From NCBI GenBank assembly GCA_023250955.1, contig JAHEZQ010000020.1, forward strand, positions 1 through 64,000: a stretch of DNA of 64,000 bases, written 5' to 3'. Origin of the DNA: Melioribacter sp. (GTDB lineage Bacteria; Bacteroidota; Ignavibacteria; Ignavibacteriales; Melioribacteraceae). A model generated the notes under the pieces. The model searched no databases, was not told the origin of the DNA, and saw only the letters and a list, made by a program, of their open reading frames with translations. Position numbers and translations under genes: made by a program. Shown piece after piece: positions 8,379 to 18,700 of the stretch (position 1 is its first letter; each line of letters begins with the position of its first letter).

Positions 8379-9105
8379 ATCTTATTTTTTATTAATTCTC
8401 TTTTTCGGAGAAATGTCTTTATATGCATTTCAGGTAACTAACAAAGAAGATCTGGAAAAGACAATAGGGAAAGCTATTGCACGTGAAATAAATTGTAAAG
8501 AGATCAAAGTAAAGATAAATTTTGACTCGAACATTCCATCAAAAATAAATAATTTGGCTGTTCGAATGGATGGCGTAAATATCGGTGGAATTATTGCTGA
8601 CTATATAACTATTCAATATAATAATCCATCTCTAGATTATAAAAATCTTAAAAATCAAGGTAAGCTCAAATTCTTATCCTATTCTGATCAAAAAGTAAAC
8701 GTACTGCTTTCAATTAACAGCTTACAAAATTATCTTAGCTTAAAAGAAAAAGAATTTGGGAAAAAGAATGTTAATATTCGATTAAAATTTTCACCTCCTT
8801 TTATCGAATGTTTCTACGACGTTCCTCAAAAAGAAATTGCCTCAGAGACTGCTCAAATTATAAGTAAATTTATTCCTGGTGATAAGCTTGAAGGATACGC
8901 CGCTTTTACACTCCATGCAAAAAAGAGTGAGTTATCGGCCCATTCATCCAAAGTAATTTTGAATCACTTTTTAATCCCGGGTTCCATACTCAGCACATTC
9001 GAAAATAAGTTTAATCCATTTGAAAAAATTTCTGCTATAAATATTTTTAACTTTGAAATAAATAATGTCGTAGTACAGTCAAAATACGTCCTACTAACTA
9101 ACTAA
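8356..9105 (+). CDS. Exported DUF2993-like (LmeA family) protein
   Basis: A 249-residue protein starting with a signal peptide (RSYFLLILFFGEMSLYAF). The body alternates beta-strands and resembles DUF2993: DLEKTIGKAIAREINCKEIK, KINNLAVRMDGVNIGGI, VNVLLSINSLQNYLSLKE, then a C-terminal VVVQSKYVLLTN. Known members bind lipids or act in cell-envelope lipoglycan maturation, which would fit the nearby polysaccharide genes. Its start lies inside the preceding gene (23-nt overlap). Assignment rests on pattern only. Confidence 0.55.
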   Translation: MVNLLKIRSYFLLILFFGEMSLYAFQVTNKEDLEKTIGKAIAREINCKEIKVKINFDSNIPSKINNLAVRMDGVNIGGIIADYITIQYNNPSLDYKNLKNQGKLKFLSYSDQKVNVLLSINSLQNYLSLKEKEFGKKNVNIRLKFSPPFIECFYDVPQKEIASETAQIISKFIPGDKLEGYAAFTLHAKKSELSAHSSKVILNHFLIPGSILSTFENKFNPFEKISAINIFNFEINNVVVQSKYVLLTN

Positions 9106-9138
9106 ATTATTACTAGTAAATAAAATTTAGAATTAATT

Positions 9139-10482
9139 ATGAATTATCGCGATCAACTCATTAACAAAATCAATTCAAAAACTGCAGTTGTAGGAATTAT
9201 TGGTCTGGGTTATGTTGGATTACCTCTTGCCTTGGAATTTTCAAAAAAAGGGTTTAAGACAATAGGATTTGATATTGATACTAAAAAAATTCCACTCTTA
9301 ATGAACGGCCAAAGTTATATTAAACACATTTCACCAGAAAAAATTAACCTTGCAGTTAAATCAAAATTGTTTTTTGCCACTTCGGATTTTTCACGGCTAA
9401 CCGAAACCGATGCAATATTATTATGTATCCCTACCCCATTAGACGAACACCGCGAACCCGATCTTACTTTTATCAGAAACTCTGCTGAGACCGTCGCTCA
9501 ATATTTACGAAAAGGTCAGTTGGTTACATTGGAATCATCAACTTATCCTGGAACAACTGATGAAATTCTGTTACCATTATTTGAAGAATGCGGTTTAAAA
9601 GAAAGTAATGAAAAATATAAAGTTGGAAAAGATTTTTTCTTGGCCTTTAGTCCCGAAAGAGAGGATCCGAATAATCCAGATTATTCTACATCAACAATAC
9701 CAAAGGTAGTTGGCGGAACAACTCCGGATTGTCTTGAAGTAGCGTGCTCGTTATATAATCAAGTGATTGTAAAAACTGTTCCTGTCTCATCAACTAGAGT
9801 TGCCGAGGCAACTAAATTATTAGAAAATATTTATCGTAGTGTAAATATTGCGCTAATGAACGAATTGAAAATGGTGTTTGATAAAATGGATATTGATGTT
9901 TGGGAAGTAATAGAAGCAGCAAAGACAAAGCCATTTGGATTCCATGCCTTTTATCCTGGTCCAGGACTTGGCGGACATTGTATTCCAATCGATCCGTTTT
10001 ATCTAACTTGGAAAGCACGCGAGTATGATATTAATACTAAATTCATAGAACTAGCAGGAGAGATCAATACATATCAGCCATATTATGTTGCTGAAAAAGT
10101 TGTTAATGTTCTTAATCAAAATGGAAAATCTATAAAGTGTGCAAAGATTCTTATTCTCGGCGTTTCCTACAAGAAAAATATTGACGACAAACGTGAATCT
10201 CCATCATTAAAATTAATTGAAATACTTCAGAACAAAGATGCGAAAGTTGATTTTAGCGACCCTTATGCCCCTCAATTAACTCCTTCAAGAAAATATGATT
10301 ATAATATACCGTCTATTAATCTTAATAAAGAAAATTTATCATCTTATGATCTAGTTCTTTTAAGCACTGACCATGATAATTTTGATTATGAAATGATTGC
10401 TAAGAATTCCAAGCTTATTGTTGATACGCGTAATGCATTTGAACGTCATGGAATTAAGAGCTCTCATATATATAAATCATAA
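9139..10482 (+). CDS. Nucleotide-sugar dehydrogenase (UDP-GlcNAc/ManNAc 6-dehydrogenase type, WbpA/TviB-like)
   Basis: A 447-residue NAD-dependent enzyme that oxidises C6 of a UDP-sugar to the uronate, for surface polysaccharide. The N-terminal Rossmann motif is VVGIIGLGYVGLPLALEF (residues ~15-32). The central signature PGPGLGGHCIPIDPFYLTWK contains the catalytic Cys. The C-terminal UDP-binding domain includes ILGVSYKKNIDDKRESPSLK. The GHCIPIDP form points to the WbpA/UDP-N-acetyl type more than Ugd of glucose, but the substrate is not certain. It opens the sugar-precursor block with fcl and gmd on the same strand. Confidence 0.9.
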   Translation: MNYRDQLINKINSKTAVVGIIGLGYVGLPLALEFSKKGFKTIGFDIDTKKIPLLMNGQSYIKHISPEKINLAVKSKLFFATSDFSRLTETDAILLCIPTPLDEHREPDLTFIRNSAETVAQYLRKGQLVTLESSTYPGTTDEILLPLFEECGLKESNEKYKVGKDFFLAFSPEREDPNNPDYSTSTIPKVVGGTTPDCLEVACSLYNQVIVKTVPVSSTRVAEATKLLENIYRSVNIALMNELKMVFDKMDIDVWEVIEAAKTKPFGFHAFYPGPGLGGHCIPIDPFYLTWKAREYDINTKFIELAGEINTYQPYYVAEKVVNVLNQNGKSIKCAKILILGVSYKKNIDDKRESPSLKLIEILQNKDAKVDFSDPYAPQLTPSRKYDYNIPSINLNKENLSSYDLVLLSTDHDNFDYEMIAKNSKLIVDTRNAFERHGIKSSHIYKS

Positions 10483-10514
10483 AAGATAAATTTAAGTGAG
10501 TATAAACTTATTCT

Positions 10515-11471
10515 ATGAATAACAAAAAGATCTATATAGCCGGTCATCAAGGGATGGTTGGTTCAGCAATATTAAGAAAGTTTAGAAGTGCGGGATATAA
10601 TAATTTTGTTTTAAGATCTTTCGAAGAATTAGATCTGCGTAAACAAAATGAAGTTGAAAATTTTTTCAAGGATGAAAAACCTGAAGTTGTAATTATTGCC
10701 GCAGCAAAAGTTGGGGGCATTTTAGCTAATAACAAGTATCGCGCCGAATTCCTTTTTGACAATTTGATGATCGAAGCCAATATTATTAACGACGCTTATA
10801 GAAACGGAGTTGAAAAACTAATATTTCTTGGCAGCTCATGTATTTATCCTAAACTTGCACCTCAACCTTTGAAAGAAGAATGCCTACTTTCTAATTATTT
10901 AGAGTATACTAACGAACCTTATGCTGTTGCAAAAATTGCAGGAATAAAACTTTGCGAAAGTTACTATAAACAATATGGATGTAATTATTTCTCGATTATG
11001 CCGACTAATCTTTATGGTTATAATGATAACTTCGATTTGGAATCGTCCCATGTTCTGCCAGCTTTGATCATAAAATTTCATGAAGCTAAAATTAATAATA
11101 ATGATAAAGTTGAAATCTGGGGATCTGGTAAACCATATCGAGAGTTTTTGTTTGTTGATGATCTGGCAGATGCAACTTATTTTTTATTTGATAAAATAAA
11201 TGCTAAGGATCTTTACGAAAATAATCTAACTCATATAAATATCGGTACAGGTGAGGATATCTCTATTACGGATTTGGCTGAATTGATGAAAACAATAACT
11301 GCCTTCAAAGGCAATATTATTTATGATTCTTCGAAACCCGATGGAACACCTAAAAAATTATTGGATGTCTCCCGACTTCATCAATTTGGATGGAAACACA
11401 AAACAACTTTAGAAGAAGGAATAAAATTAACTTATAATTGGTATTTAGATCATTACGTAAAAAATTTATAG
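10515..11471 (+). CDS. fcl: GDP-L-fucose synthase
   Basis: A 318-residue short-chain dehydrogenase that epimerises and reduces GDP-4-keto-6-deoxymannose to GDP-L-fucose. Family marks are [18 protein letters not shown] at the start (NADP-binding), [18 protein letters not shown] with the catalytic Ser and Cys, and [13 protein letters not shown] with the Tyr-Lys pair. [12 protein letters not shown] and [12 protein letters not shown] also match. It is followed after 8 nt by gmd, the preceding enzyme of the same pathway. Confidence 0.94.
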   Translation: MNNKKIYIAGHQGMVGSAILRKFRSAGYNNFVLRSFEELDLRKQNEVENFFKDEKPEVVIIAAAKVGGILANNKYRAEFLFDNLMIEANIINDAYRNGVEKLIFLGSSCIYPKLAPQPLKEECLLSNYLEYTNEPYAVAKIAGIKLCESYYKQYGCNYFSIMPTNLYGYNDNFDLESSHVLPALIIKFHEAKINNNDKVEIWGSGKPYREFLFVDDLADATYFLFDKINAKDLYENNLTHINIGTGEDISITDLAELMKTITAFKGNIIYDSSKPDGTPKKLLDVSRLHQFGWKHKTTLEEGIKLTYNWYLDHYVKNL

Positions 11472-11479
11472 GTGCAAAA

Positions 11480-12601
11480 TTGCGTAAAGCATTAATAACG
11501 GGAATCACTGGTCAGGATGGGAGTTATTTAACTGAAATCCTTTTAGAGAAAGGGTATGAAGTTCATGGTATTATTCGGAGGAGCAGTTCTTTCAACACAA
11601 ATCGAATTGATCACCTTTATAATGATAATGAAATAATGAATAAGAAATTATTCCTTCATTATGGTGATTTAGTAGATACCAGTAATTTGAATCGTCTTCT
11701 CGAAAAAATTGAACCTGATGAAATATATAATCTTGCGGCTCAAAGCCATGTTAAAGTTTCATTTGAGGTACCTGATTATACCGCCCAAGTGGATGCGTTA
11801 GGCACTTTACGCTTTTTAGATGCGATAAGAGAAGTAGGTTTGCGCAAAGTAAAATTCTATCAGGCTTCCACGAGCGAACTATTCGGAAAAGCACAAGAAG
11901 TTCCCCAATCTGAAAAGACTCCATTCTATCCACGTTCTCCTTACGGTGTAGCTAAATTGTACGGATACTGGATAATTGTGAATTACCGCGAAGCATATAA
12001 TATCTTTGCTTCAAATGGAATTTTATTTAATCACGAATCCCCACGCCGTGGTGAAACATTTGTAACAAGAAAAATTACTCGTGCTGTATCTCGTATAATT
12101 ACCGGAATAGATAAAGAATTATCAATTGGTAATTTACATGCTAAAAGAGATTGGGGTTATGCGCCCGAATTCTGTGAGGGCATGTGGAGAGTATTGCATC
12201 ACGAAAAAGCAGATGACTTTGTACTTGCTACCGGAGAGACGCATACAGTAAGAGAGTTTATAGAAAATTCGTTCAAAGAAGTTGGAATTGAATTGGAGTG
12301 GAAAGCAAAAGCCGAAAATGAAAAAGGAATTGTTAAGAAGTTAGATCTTTCAGTAGCAGAACAATTAATAAAAATTGATAAAAAAGATCAACGATCTTCA
12401 CTTTCAAAAAAAATAAAAATAGGCGATGTGGTTGTCGCTATCAATCCAAATTATTATAGACCTACAGAAGTGGATTTACTAATTGGGAATGCAGAGAAAG
12501 CCAAAAAAGAACTTAACTGGGTTGCAAAAACAAAGTTCAGTAAGTTGGTAAAAATTATGGTAAAGTCAGATCTGGAAAAAGTTATCAAGCGTGGTTACTA
12601 A
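11480..12601 (+). CDS. gmd: GDP-mannose 4,6-dehydratase
   Basis: A 373-residue enzyme converting GDP-mannose to GDP-4-keto-6-deoxymannose, the substrate of the preceding gene product. The TTG at 11480 gives [20 protein letters not shown], matching the family N-terminus, 8 nt after the fcl stop with AGGTG upstream. An earlier in-frame TTG at 11438 would overlap fcl and add 14 unrelated residues. Marks: [54 protein letters not shown] (Tyr-Lys), [18 protein letters not shown] Lys-rich stretch near residues 275-310 is longer than in E. coli Gmd but known in some homologues. Confidence 0.94.
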   Translation: MRKALITGITGQDGSYLTEILLEKGYEVHGIIRRSSSFNTNRIDHLYNDNEIMNKKLFLHYGDLVDTSNLNRLLEKIEPDEIYNLAAQSHVKVSFEVPDYTAQVDALGTLRFLDAIREVGLRKVKFYQASTSELFGKAQEVPQSEKTPFYPRSPYGVAKLYGYWIIVNYREAYNIFASNGILFNHESPRRGETFVTRKITRAVSRIITGIDKELSIGNLHAKRDWGYAPEFCEGMWRVLHHEKADDFVLATGETHTVREFIENSFKEVGIELEWKAKAENEKGIVKKLDLSVAEQLIKIDKKDQRSSLSKKIKIGDVVVAINPNYYRPTEVDLLIGNAEKAKKELNWVAKTKFSKLVKIMVKSDLEKVIKRGY

Positions 12602-12615
12602 GTAAAGATTAGTAA

Positions 12616-12978
12616 TTAATTTTGTTTTTCTGCTTCTTTGTTTTTTTTCAATTCGAATTCAAGTATTGCAATTTTCTGGCTAAGTTTTTTAACTCGATTA
12701 GATAGTATCGAAATCTTCAACGAAAAAAATAATCCTAGTAGCATTAAGAATATTATACCGGTAAAAAATAATGTGTTGATCGGAAGTTCTGTACCAATAA
12801 ATCCTGAGATAAAATAAATTAATTGTGGAAAAAACGTTATCATTAAAAGTAAAACACCGATTATCAACCACAAAAATGAATATTCTTCATTCAGTTTTCT
12901 TCTTCTAACCAATTCTATGATACCGAGAACAATTACTATCCCCATTAAAATAACCACTATGTTCAGTCGCGTTGAAAT
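12616..12978 (-). CDS. DUF2304 small membrane protein, apparently starting at ATT
   Basis: A protein of about 120 residues with three hydrophobic segments and a C-terminal amphipathic helix (RVKKLSQKIAILEFELKKNK). It matches the DUF2304 pattern RRRKLNEEYSFLWLIIG. The ORF contains GTG at 12957 and ATG at 12945, but neither has a ribosome-binding sequence. AAGGAG lies 6 nt before an in-frame ATT at 12978. From that ATT the N-terminus aligns without gaps to the paralogue at 22542-22910, with the KL of the signature at position 28-29 in both. DUF2304 proteins sit beside DPM1-like GT2 enzymes, as here, and may anchor or assist them. Start is inferred; GTG at 12957 is the conservative choice. Confidence 0.8.
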   Translation of the reverse strand: MSTRLNIVVILMGIVIVLGIIELVRRRKLNEEYSFLWLIIGVLLLMITFFPQLIYFISGFIGTELPINTLFFTGIIFLMLLGLFFSLKISILSNRVKKLSQKIAILEFELKKNKEAEKQN

Positions 12979-13003
12979 ATTTTTCTCCTTAATTCTTTTT
13001 TAA

Positions 13004-13726
13004 TTAACGATGTTTTTTTCTAAGCAAGATAATGAATATAGAAAGTAACATTTTAAATATATAGTAAAGCGGTTTCAAACCACGATGTTGAGACTTCCCG
13101 CCATACCTTTTTCTCATCGTAACAGGTATTTCACAAAATCTAAAGCCAGCCCTGTGCAAAGTAAGTAGAAAATCTGCATCAGGATAATCAAAATTAAATG
13201 TATCGACTATTGTAAAGTTCAATGCCGCCCTATTCATACCGCGGTAACCGGAAGTTACGTCAGTAATTTTTTCACGGATTAAAAGTGAAACTAGCTTAGA
13301 AAAAAATTTTATACCAATAATTCTAATTTTAGAACCATCATATTTACTATTTTCCAAAAATCGTGAGCCGATAACAATATCTACTTTACCTTCATTTAAT
13401 TTATCAATGAATTTGGGTAAATCATTAGGGTCGTGTTGTCCGTCGGCATCTATATTGATTAAGAAATCATAATTATTTTCAATTGCATATCTAAACCCGG
13501 TCTGAAGTGCATTTCCAACTCCTTGATTGAATGGCGTGTTAATAACATTAATTCCCTCTCTCTGACAAACAGCGAGTGTTCCATCGGATGAGCCATCGTT
13601 AATAATTAATAGATCTGTTTCATTAGATAAATATTTCCTGCATTCGGAAATTACTTCACTTATTCTTTCCTCTTCGTTAAACGCAGGGATTAAGACTAAA
13701 AATTTTTTCCCGTATCGATTAGTCAA
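13004..13726 (-). CDS. GT2 glycosyltransferase, dolichol-phosphate-mannose-synthase-like
   Basis: A 240-residue GT-A enzyme of the DPM1/polyprenyl-phosphate sugar transferase group, expected to load a sugar on undecaprenyl phosphate. Motifs: FLVLIPAFNEEERISEVI, LLIINDGSSDGTLAV, NQGVGNALQTGFRYA, LINIDADGQHDPNDLP (DAD metal site), ITDVTSGYRGMNR. There is no C-terminal membrane domain. The neighbouring DUF2304 protein may supply membrane contact. The only upstream start is TTG (13726). A second, similar GT2+DUF2304 pair is at 22542-23637. Confidence 0.88.
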   Translation of the reverse strand: MTNRYGKKFLVLIPAFNEEERISEVISECRKYLSNETDLLIINDGSSDGTLAVCQREGINVINTPFNQGVGNALQTGFRYAIENNYDFLINIDADGQHDPNDLPKFIDKLNEGKVDIVIGSRFLENSKYDGSKIRIIGIKFFSKLVSLLIREKITDVTSGYRGMNRAALNFTIVDTFNFDYPDADFLLTLHRAGFRFCEIPVTMRKRYGGKSQHRGLKPLYYIFKMLLSIFIILLRKKHR

Positions 13727-13757
13727 AAAATATCCATATTGTTAGAAATCATTTATT

Positions 13758-14876
13758 CTAATTTATTATTTCTTTATATAATTTTAAGTAACTTTTTATC
13801 GAATCTGTCCAATTGAAAGTCATGGGCTCTTTATATTTAAATTCTTTATGAAAAGCTCTAATACATGCAATTTTTATTGCTTCAGATGATTGTGGTTCAA
13901 ATAAAATATAATTCCCACTAATTACTTCCGGTATTGCTCCAACATTTGAGGCAATAATATCTTTTTTTAACATTCCTGACTCAAGTGTAGTAAAACCAAA
14001 GCCCTCGGATAAAGAAGGAATTATTATCACGTCAGAAACATTTAAATAGTTAAATAACGTTTCCTTCTCTAAAGAATTAAATATGATGATTCTATTTTTA
14101 TCTATTTTTTTTAGATTATTATTTATTTTTTTCCAAATTCTCTTATCATCTTGCGTAAGTATTAGCAGAAATTTTGAACTTTGTATTTCGCCTAAAACTG
14201 ATGGAATTGCATCTACAAGATATTCAAAACCTTTGGTTATACCAGTTCTTCCATATGCGGCAAAGACAAAATCATTTGAATTAAGTCCTAATTCAGTTTT
14301 AGTTTCTACAAGAGACTTATTTATTTTAATCTCTGCGTAACTTTCTCCATTATAGATTTGAACTATCTTATCATGTGGAATTCCTGCTTCAATCAATTTA
14401 TTTTTAGTGAAATTAGAGACTGCAATAAATTTAGAAAAGGATAATTTGGCAAATATTTTTTCAGCTAATTGATAGAATAATGCAACTGGATAATTGTTTG
14501 TGAACCTGAACCAATTCTTTCCCATAAATTCATGTACTGTCAGAACAGTTGGTTTACCCAAAAACTTTCCGGCAATATATGTTTGTAAAATACCTCCATA
14601 GCTTGTGCCATGAATAAGATCAGCATCTTTAGCATAATAGAGTGTGTAAGGAAAAGAAAGTATCAGAAACCAAAGACGACGTAAAAATTTAGGAGTGTAA
14701 ATTCTTATGACTTTGGATTTATCATAAGATTTTAAAGAAGAAGAGTTGTAGGGCTTTGTTGTTATTACTATTGTTCCAATGCCGTATTTTGCTATTCCTT
14801 CCACAATATTCTGGATAACAATTTCTGCACCCCCAACATTTGGGGGATATGAATCAGTGACAAAACAAACTTTCAA
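13758..14876 (-). CDS. GT4 glycosyltransferase
   Basis: A 372-residue GT-B retaining glycosyltransferase. The N-terminus MKVCFVTDSYPPNVGGAEIV is the family start with the GG acceptor loop. Later FVAAYGRTGITKGFEYLVDA and IIPSLSEGFGFTTLESGMLK carry the E-x7-E donor-site motif. The start is TTG at 14876, overlapping the TGA of the upstream gene (TTGA), which implies translational coupling. Donor and acceptor are not readable from sequence. Confidence 0.88.
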   Translation of the reverse strand: MKVCFVTDSYPPNVGGAEIVIQNIVEGIAKYGIGTIVITTKPYNSSSLKSYDKSKVIRIYTPKFLRRLWFLILSFPYTLYYAKDADLIHGTSYGGILQTYIAGKFLGKPTVLTVHEFMGKNWFRFTNNYPVALFYQLAEKIFAKLSFSKFIAVSNFTKNKLIEAGIPHDKIVQIYNGESYAEIKINKSLVETKTELGLNSNDFVFAAYGRTGITKGFEYLVDAIPSVLGEIQSSKFLLILTQDDKRIWKKINNNLKKIDKNRIIIFNSLEKETLFNYLNVSDVIIIPSLSEGFGFTTLESGMLKKDIIASNVGAIPEVISGNYILFEPQSSEAIKIACIRAFHKEFKYKEPMTFNWTDSIKSYLKLYKEIIN

Positions 14877-15730
14877 AACAATTGACCCCTAGATAATTTT
14901 TTGTTTTTTATTCTCCAATAATATCTGTATAAAGGCAAAAAAATACTTCCTTTTAATAATCTACCTGCATAATCTTTAGCTACTACATATATATAATTTG
15001 TCCAGACATTAAGTTTGGAGAAATGCTTTAATCTAGCAAGTTTAGTTTCTCTAAGTGCTTGTTTACGATTTATATAAGAAATCCCCTCTAATCTTCGATT
15101 TGCAATTATATAGTTTAATAAATAAAATTTTATTCCTTCCATTTTATATCTAAGTAATAACTCGTAATCCATAGCATAATTATAATTAACATCAAAACCG
15201 CCAAAAGCTTTATAAATTTTTTTCTTAATAAATACAGTGGAATGATGTATTGAAGTTTCTCTCTTTATTCTTGCTATTTCTGAGAGTGAGGAAATTATTT
15301 TCCTATCATGTTGCCAGAATTGTATTGCCCCGCAAACTAAATCGGGATTTGCTGAAACAAAAATGTTTACTACATTTTTTACCGCGTCTGGTTCATACCA
15401 ATCATCAGAATTAATTATCCCAATGATATCCCCTTTAGCATTTTCTATGCCCAGATTAAAAGCAGCACTGATTCCGTTATCCGTGTGGCTAATCCAATAA
15501 TCAATTGATTTATCATATTGTTGAATAATGCCCAGTGTTTTATCGTTTGATCCACCATCAATTATTATATATTCTATATTATCATAAGACTGTTCTAAAA
15601 CACTCTGAATTGTATGTTCAAGATACTTATCCCCATTTAACACTGCTGTAATAATACTTACTAAAGGTTTTTCAGCAGATGGGATTCTTAAAATATTATT
15701 TAAACGTTTTCCACCTTCTATTTTCATCAT
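14873..15730 (-). CDS. GT2 glycosyltransferase (WcaA-like)
   Basis: A 285-residue GT-A transferase. Motifs: VSIITAVLNGDKYLEHTIQS, YIIIDGGSNDKTLGIIQQY, SDNGI-like SHTDNGISAAFNLGIENAKG, IIGIINSDDWYEPDA (metal site) and a C-terminal YNYAMDYELLLRYKMEG. Begins with ATGATG. The ATG lies 21 nt after the giant membrane-protein gene, and its stop overlaps the start of the GT4 gene. Likely adds one sugar of the repeat unit. Confidence 0.87.
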   Translation of the reverse strand: MMKIEGGKRLNNILRIPSAEKPLVSIITAVLNGDKYLEHTIQSVLEQSYDNIEYIIIDGGSNDKTLGIIQQYDKSIDYWISHTDNGISAAFNLGIENAKGDIIGIINSDDWYEPDAVKNVVNIFVSANPDLVCGAIQFWQHDRKIISSLSEIARIKRETSIHHSTVFIKKKIYKAFGGFDVNYNYAMDYELLLRYKMEGIKFYLLNYIIANRRLEGISYINRKQALRETKLARLKHFSKLNVWTNYIYVVAKDYAGRLLKGSIFLPLYRYYWRIKNKKLSRGQLF

Positions 15731-15751
15731 TACAATAAAAATTTAAATAAA

Positions 15752-18700
15752 TTATTGATCAATGCTTATGCTAAATATCCTAAAATTTAATATCCTCTTG
15801 TCCGACGGTATTACGGCATTCTTGCTAACGGGAAGAAGTTTTATCACCAACGGTTTATTTGAAGTTTTTCTCAGCCGCGGAGGGATATCAATTATTAAGT
15901 TTTCTCTACTAACAACTGATTTTTTCGCAATGATATTATTATTAAAATATATTTTCACTTGTAAAGGACGTTTTCCACAACTTGGTCCAGGTTCAATATT
16001 CATTTTAACCTTCCGTGAAGTAGAATCCAGATTTGTTATTAAAATTTCAGCAAAATTTCTACCAACCCAGCGAAATGATTCATTATTATATGTTTCATAA
16101 GGAAACCATCCTTTACCGATTTGAATTTGCTCTAAATTATTTAATTCAATAATGTCATTCTTTTTAAGTTCAGGTTGTCTTAATGAAATATTGAACACAC
16201 GATAATTTAGAATTCTAGGATCGGAAATAATTTTTCTATTTTCTGTTTCCACTACAAATTTCAGAGTAATTTGTTTCTGAACATTGACAAAACTCTCTTT
16301 CGGCATTTGAATTTGCAATTTTTGTATTCCTTTTACAATCTCATTTATTAACATTTTGGTCTTATCAAAGATTTTTAAATTTAATGGTTTATCACCGCAC
16401 CCCGGTCCAGGTTCAAGGTTTACTTCTAAAATATTCCGTCTTATATCAATATTATTCAAGATAATTTCAGTCGGATTGGCACCTACCCACCGGTAAATTT
16501 TATTCTCGTGTTCCTCGGGTGGAAACCAGCCCATTCCTAAAGATACTAGGGCAGAATCTTTTTTATTTATTATGTCGTAAAATTCTTTCTCTTTTATAAA
16601 GAGTCTCAAAAAACGGTCTAGTCTTGAAGGGGCTTTATTATTCAGAACGCTCAGCAAATAATTTGAATAATGATCGACTTGGTCCGTTAGTTCCAATGCT
16701 TGAATCTGATAATTTAAGTAACGGTCATCTAGTGGTAACAAAGAGTGGCCAAATAAATTTTGTCCTTGTATAGATAACTCTAAAGTAGTATCAGATTTTT
16801 CTTTAATGTCGCCAATATTTAAATCAACCAAGGTTACTGGATTGTCAATATTAATTAATTTCTTTTTGCCATTACTGACATTTTCAATTTTTAGAACAAA
16901 TGGTGAAAATTCTATACTGGGACCTGGAGATACTAAGATTCTTAAATATTCTGCTCTAGATGATAGGTTAGAAATTTTAATTTGAAAATCACCTTTGGAA
17001 TAATTAGCTGCCATTGTAAAGGGTAGCTTTTCTTCAACTCTTTTGTTCGAATTTAGAATTCTGTCCTTCAAGGGTACTTTAACAAGCTGTATTTCCCATG
17101 GTCTCTGAAACACATTGAAAGAAACTGATTGCCATAATACTTTTTCGTTAACATGTGAATACGTTTGATAATTTAATTTTTCAAAATCTTTATTAAAAAT
17201 GCATCTGCAAAATATTTCTGCCTCCTCTGGATTATCAACAACGTTAATCCCTTGTTCTCTAAGAAATTGCTTCAAGTATAAATAGAGATGTTCTGATGAC
17301 GGTATATCAATATAGATTTTATTGCCGTTTAATTTTGCTTCATTAACTATTCCGGAAAAATTCGGGATCTCTGGAAGTTCATTGATTTTTATTTTAGTCC
17401 CGGCTTTCACACTTATTATCTTGAAAAATTCATTGCTCCAAATTTCTTTTGAATCTTTTGTATCAGAGATGATTGTTCTCCCCCCGTTAATCCTGATAAA
17501 CCAATCAGCATTAAGTGCAGACCTTTGCAGTTTAATGCCTTTAGATTTCAGAGACTCGTCAAGGAGTATATATGTATCCTTGTCTGTGATATCAATAAAA
17601 GTTCGAGAAAGATTTCCGCTTTTTTCTAAAAATTCAGTAAGGCTGTTCAATGATGATAAAAGAATACCACGCTTTAAGCTGAGCTCGTTTCCTATCCAGT
17701 TAATATTAATTTTTCCAGAATGCTCTGGTTCATACATTGTAACGGTTGTAATCTGGTTATCTGAGGGAGGTTCAAATAATTTTAATAACCCGTTATTAAA
17801 TAATTCCCGACTCTTAGAAACTGAATTTTGATATACGTTGCCATAATTCTCCAATTGAATTATGTATTTAGCATCTTTACGAGAAGTGAGAGGAGAATAA
17901 CCGTGTTCTATAAAAATATATCTGAATACTAAGTCGACAAGAAAGTTGGGTATATCAATATATGATTGAGAGATTTCCTGTTTGTTAGTATGTGAGAAAA
18001 AATCTTCAATCCGCGGCTTATCATTGTAAGGCCTTGTATAATAATCATAATCAATGGAAATGTTCCAAATAATATTCAAACTACCTATGAGAACTAATAA
18101 ACCAATAAAAGTATTTTTAATTACTTTCTTTTTAGTTGATCTAAAAAAATCTGATAACCACAAGAACAGTATCACCACAACAATAAAATAATTAACATAT
18201 AAAAATTTGTAAAAGTAGTATGGACTGCCCCAAAAGTAGCGCATCATTATAAAGAAAGGGATATAAAAAACAGTATAGAGAAATAAAAAATACCGGTTTA
18301 CATTTAGCCTGTTCTTGATCCCAGCTATAAATGCTGAAACGGTAAGCGATCCTGCTATGATCAATGCCACGGTATTTATAATATCATTTGAAATAAATAT
18401 TGGAAGTGCAGATAAAATACCGGTTGAACCTGAAGGATAAATACCCCAAAAAATCATAATCATTTCCTTAAACAAAGAAATTTTCCAGCTGACATTCGTT
18501 CTCAATATTGCGTTGATTCTTCTGGGCTCAAAATAATTGTAAACAATAATTGTAAATAAGACTGAAATAATTAAAACAATTATTCCAATACTGATAACTC
18601 TCAACCAGTTAAATCTATTTTTAAGCTGCTGAGCATTTTCCTGATTATTAAAACCAAAAAAAAATGATATTTTTTTTGTAAAACCTAATGGTTGAAAAAT

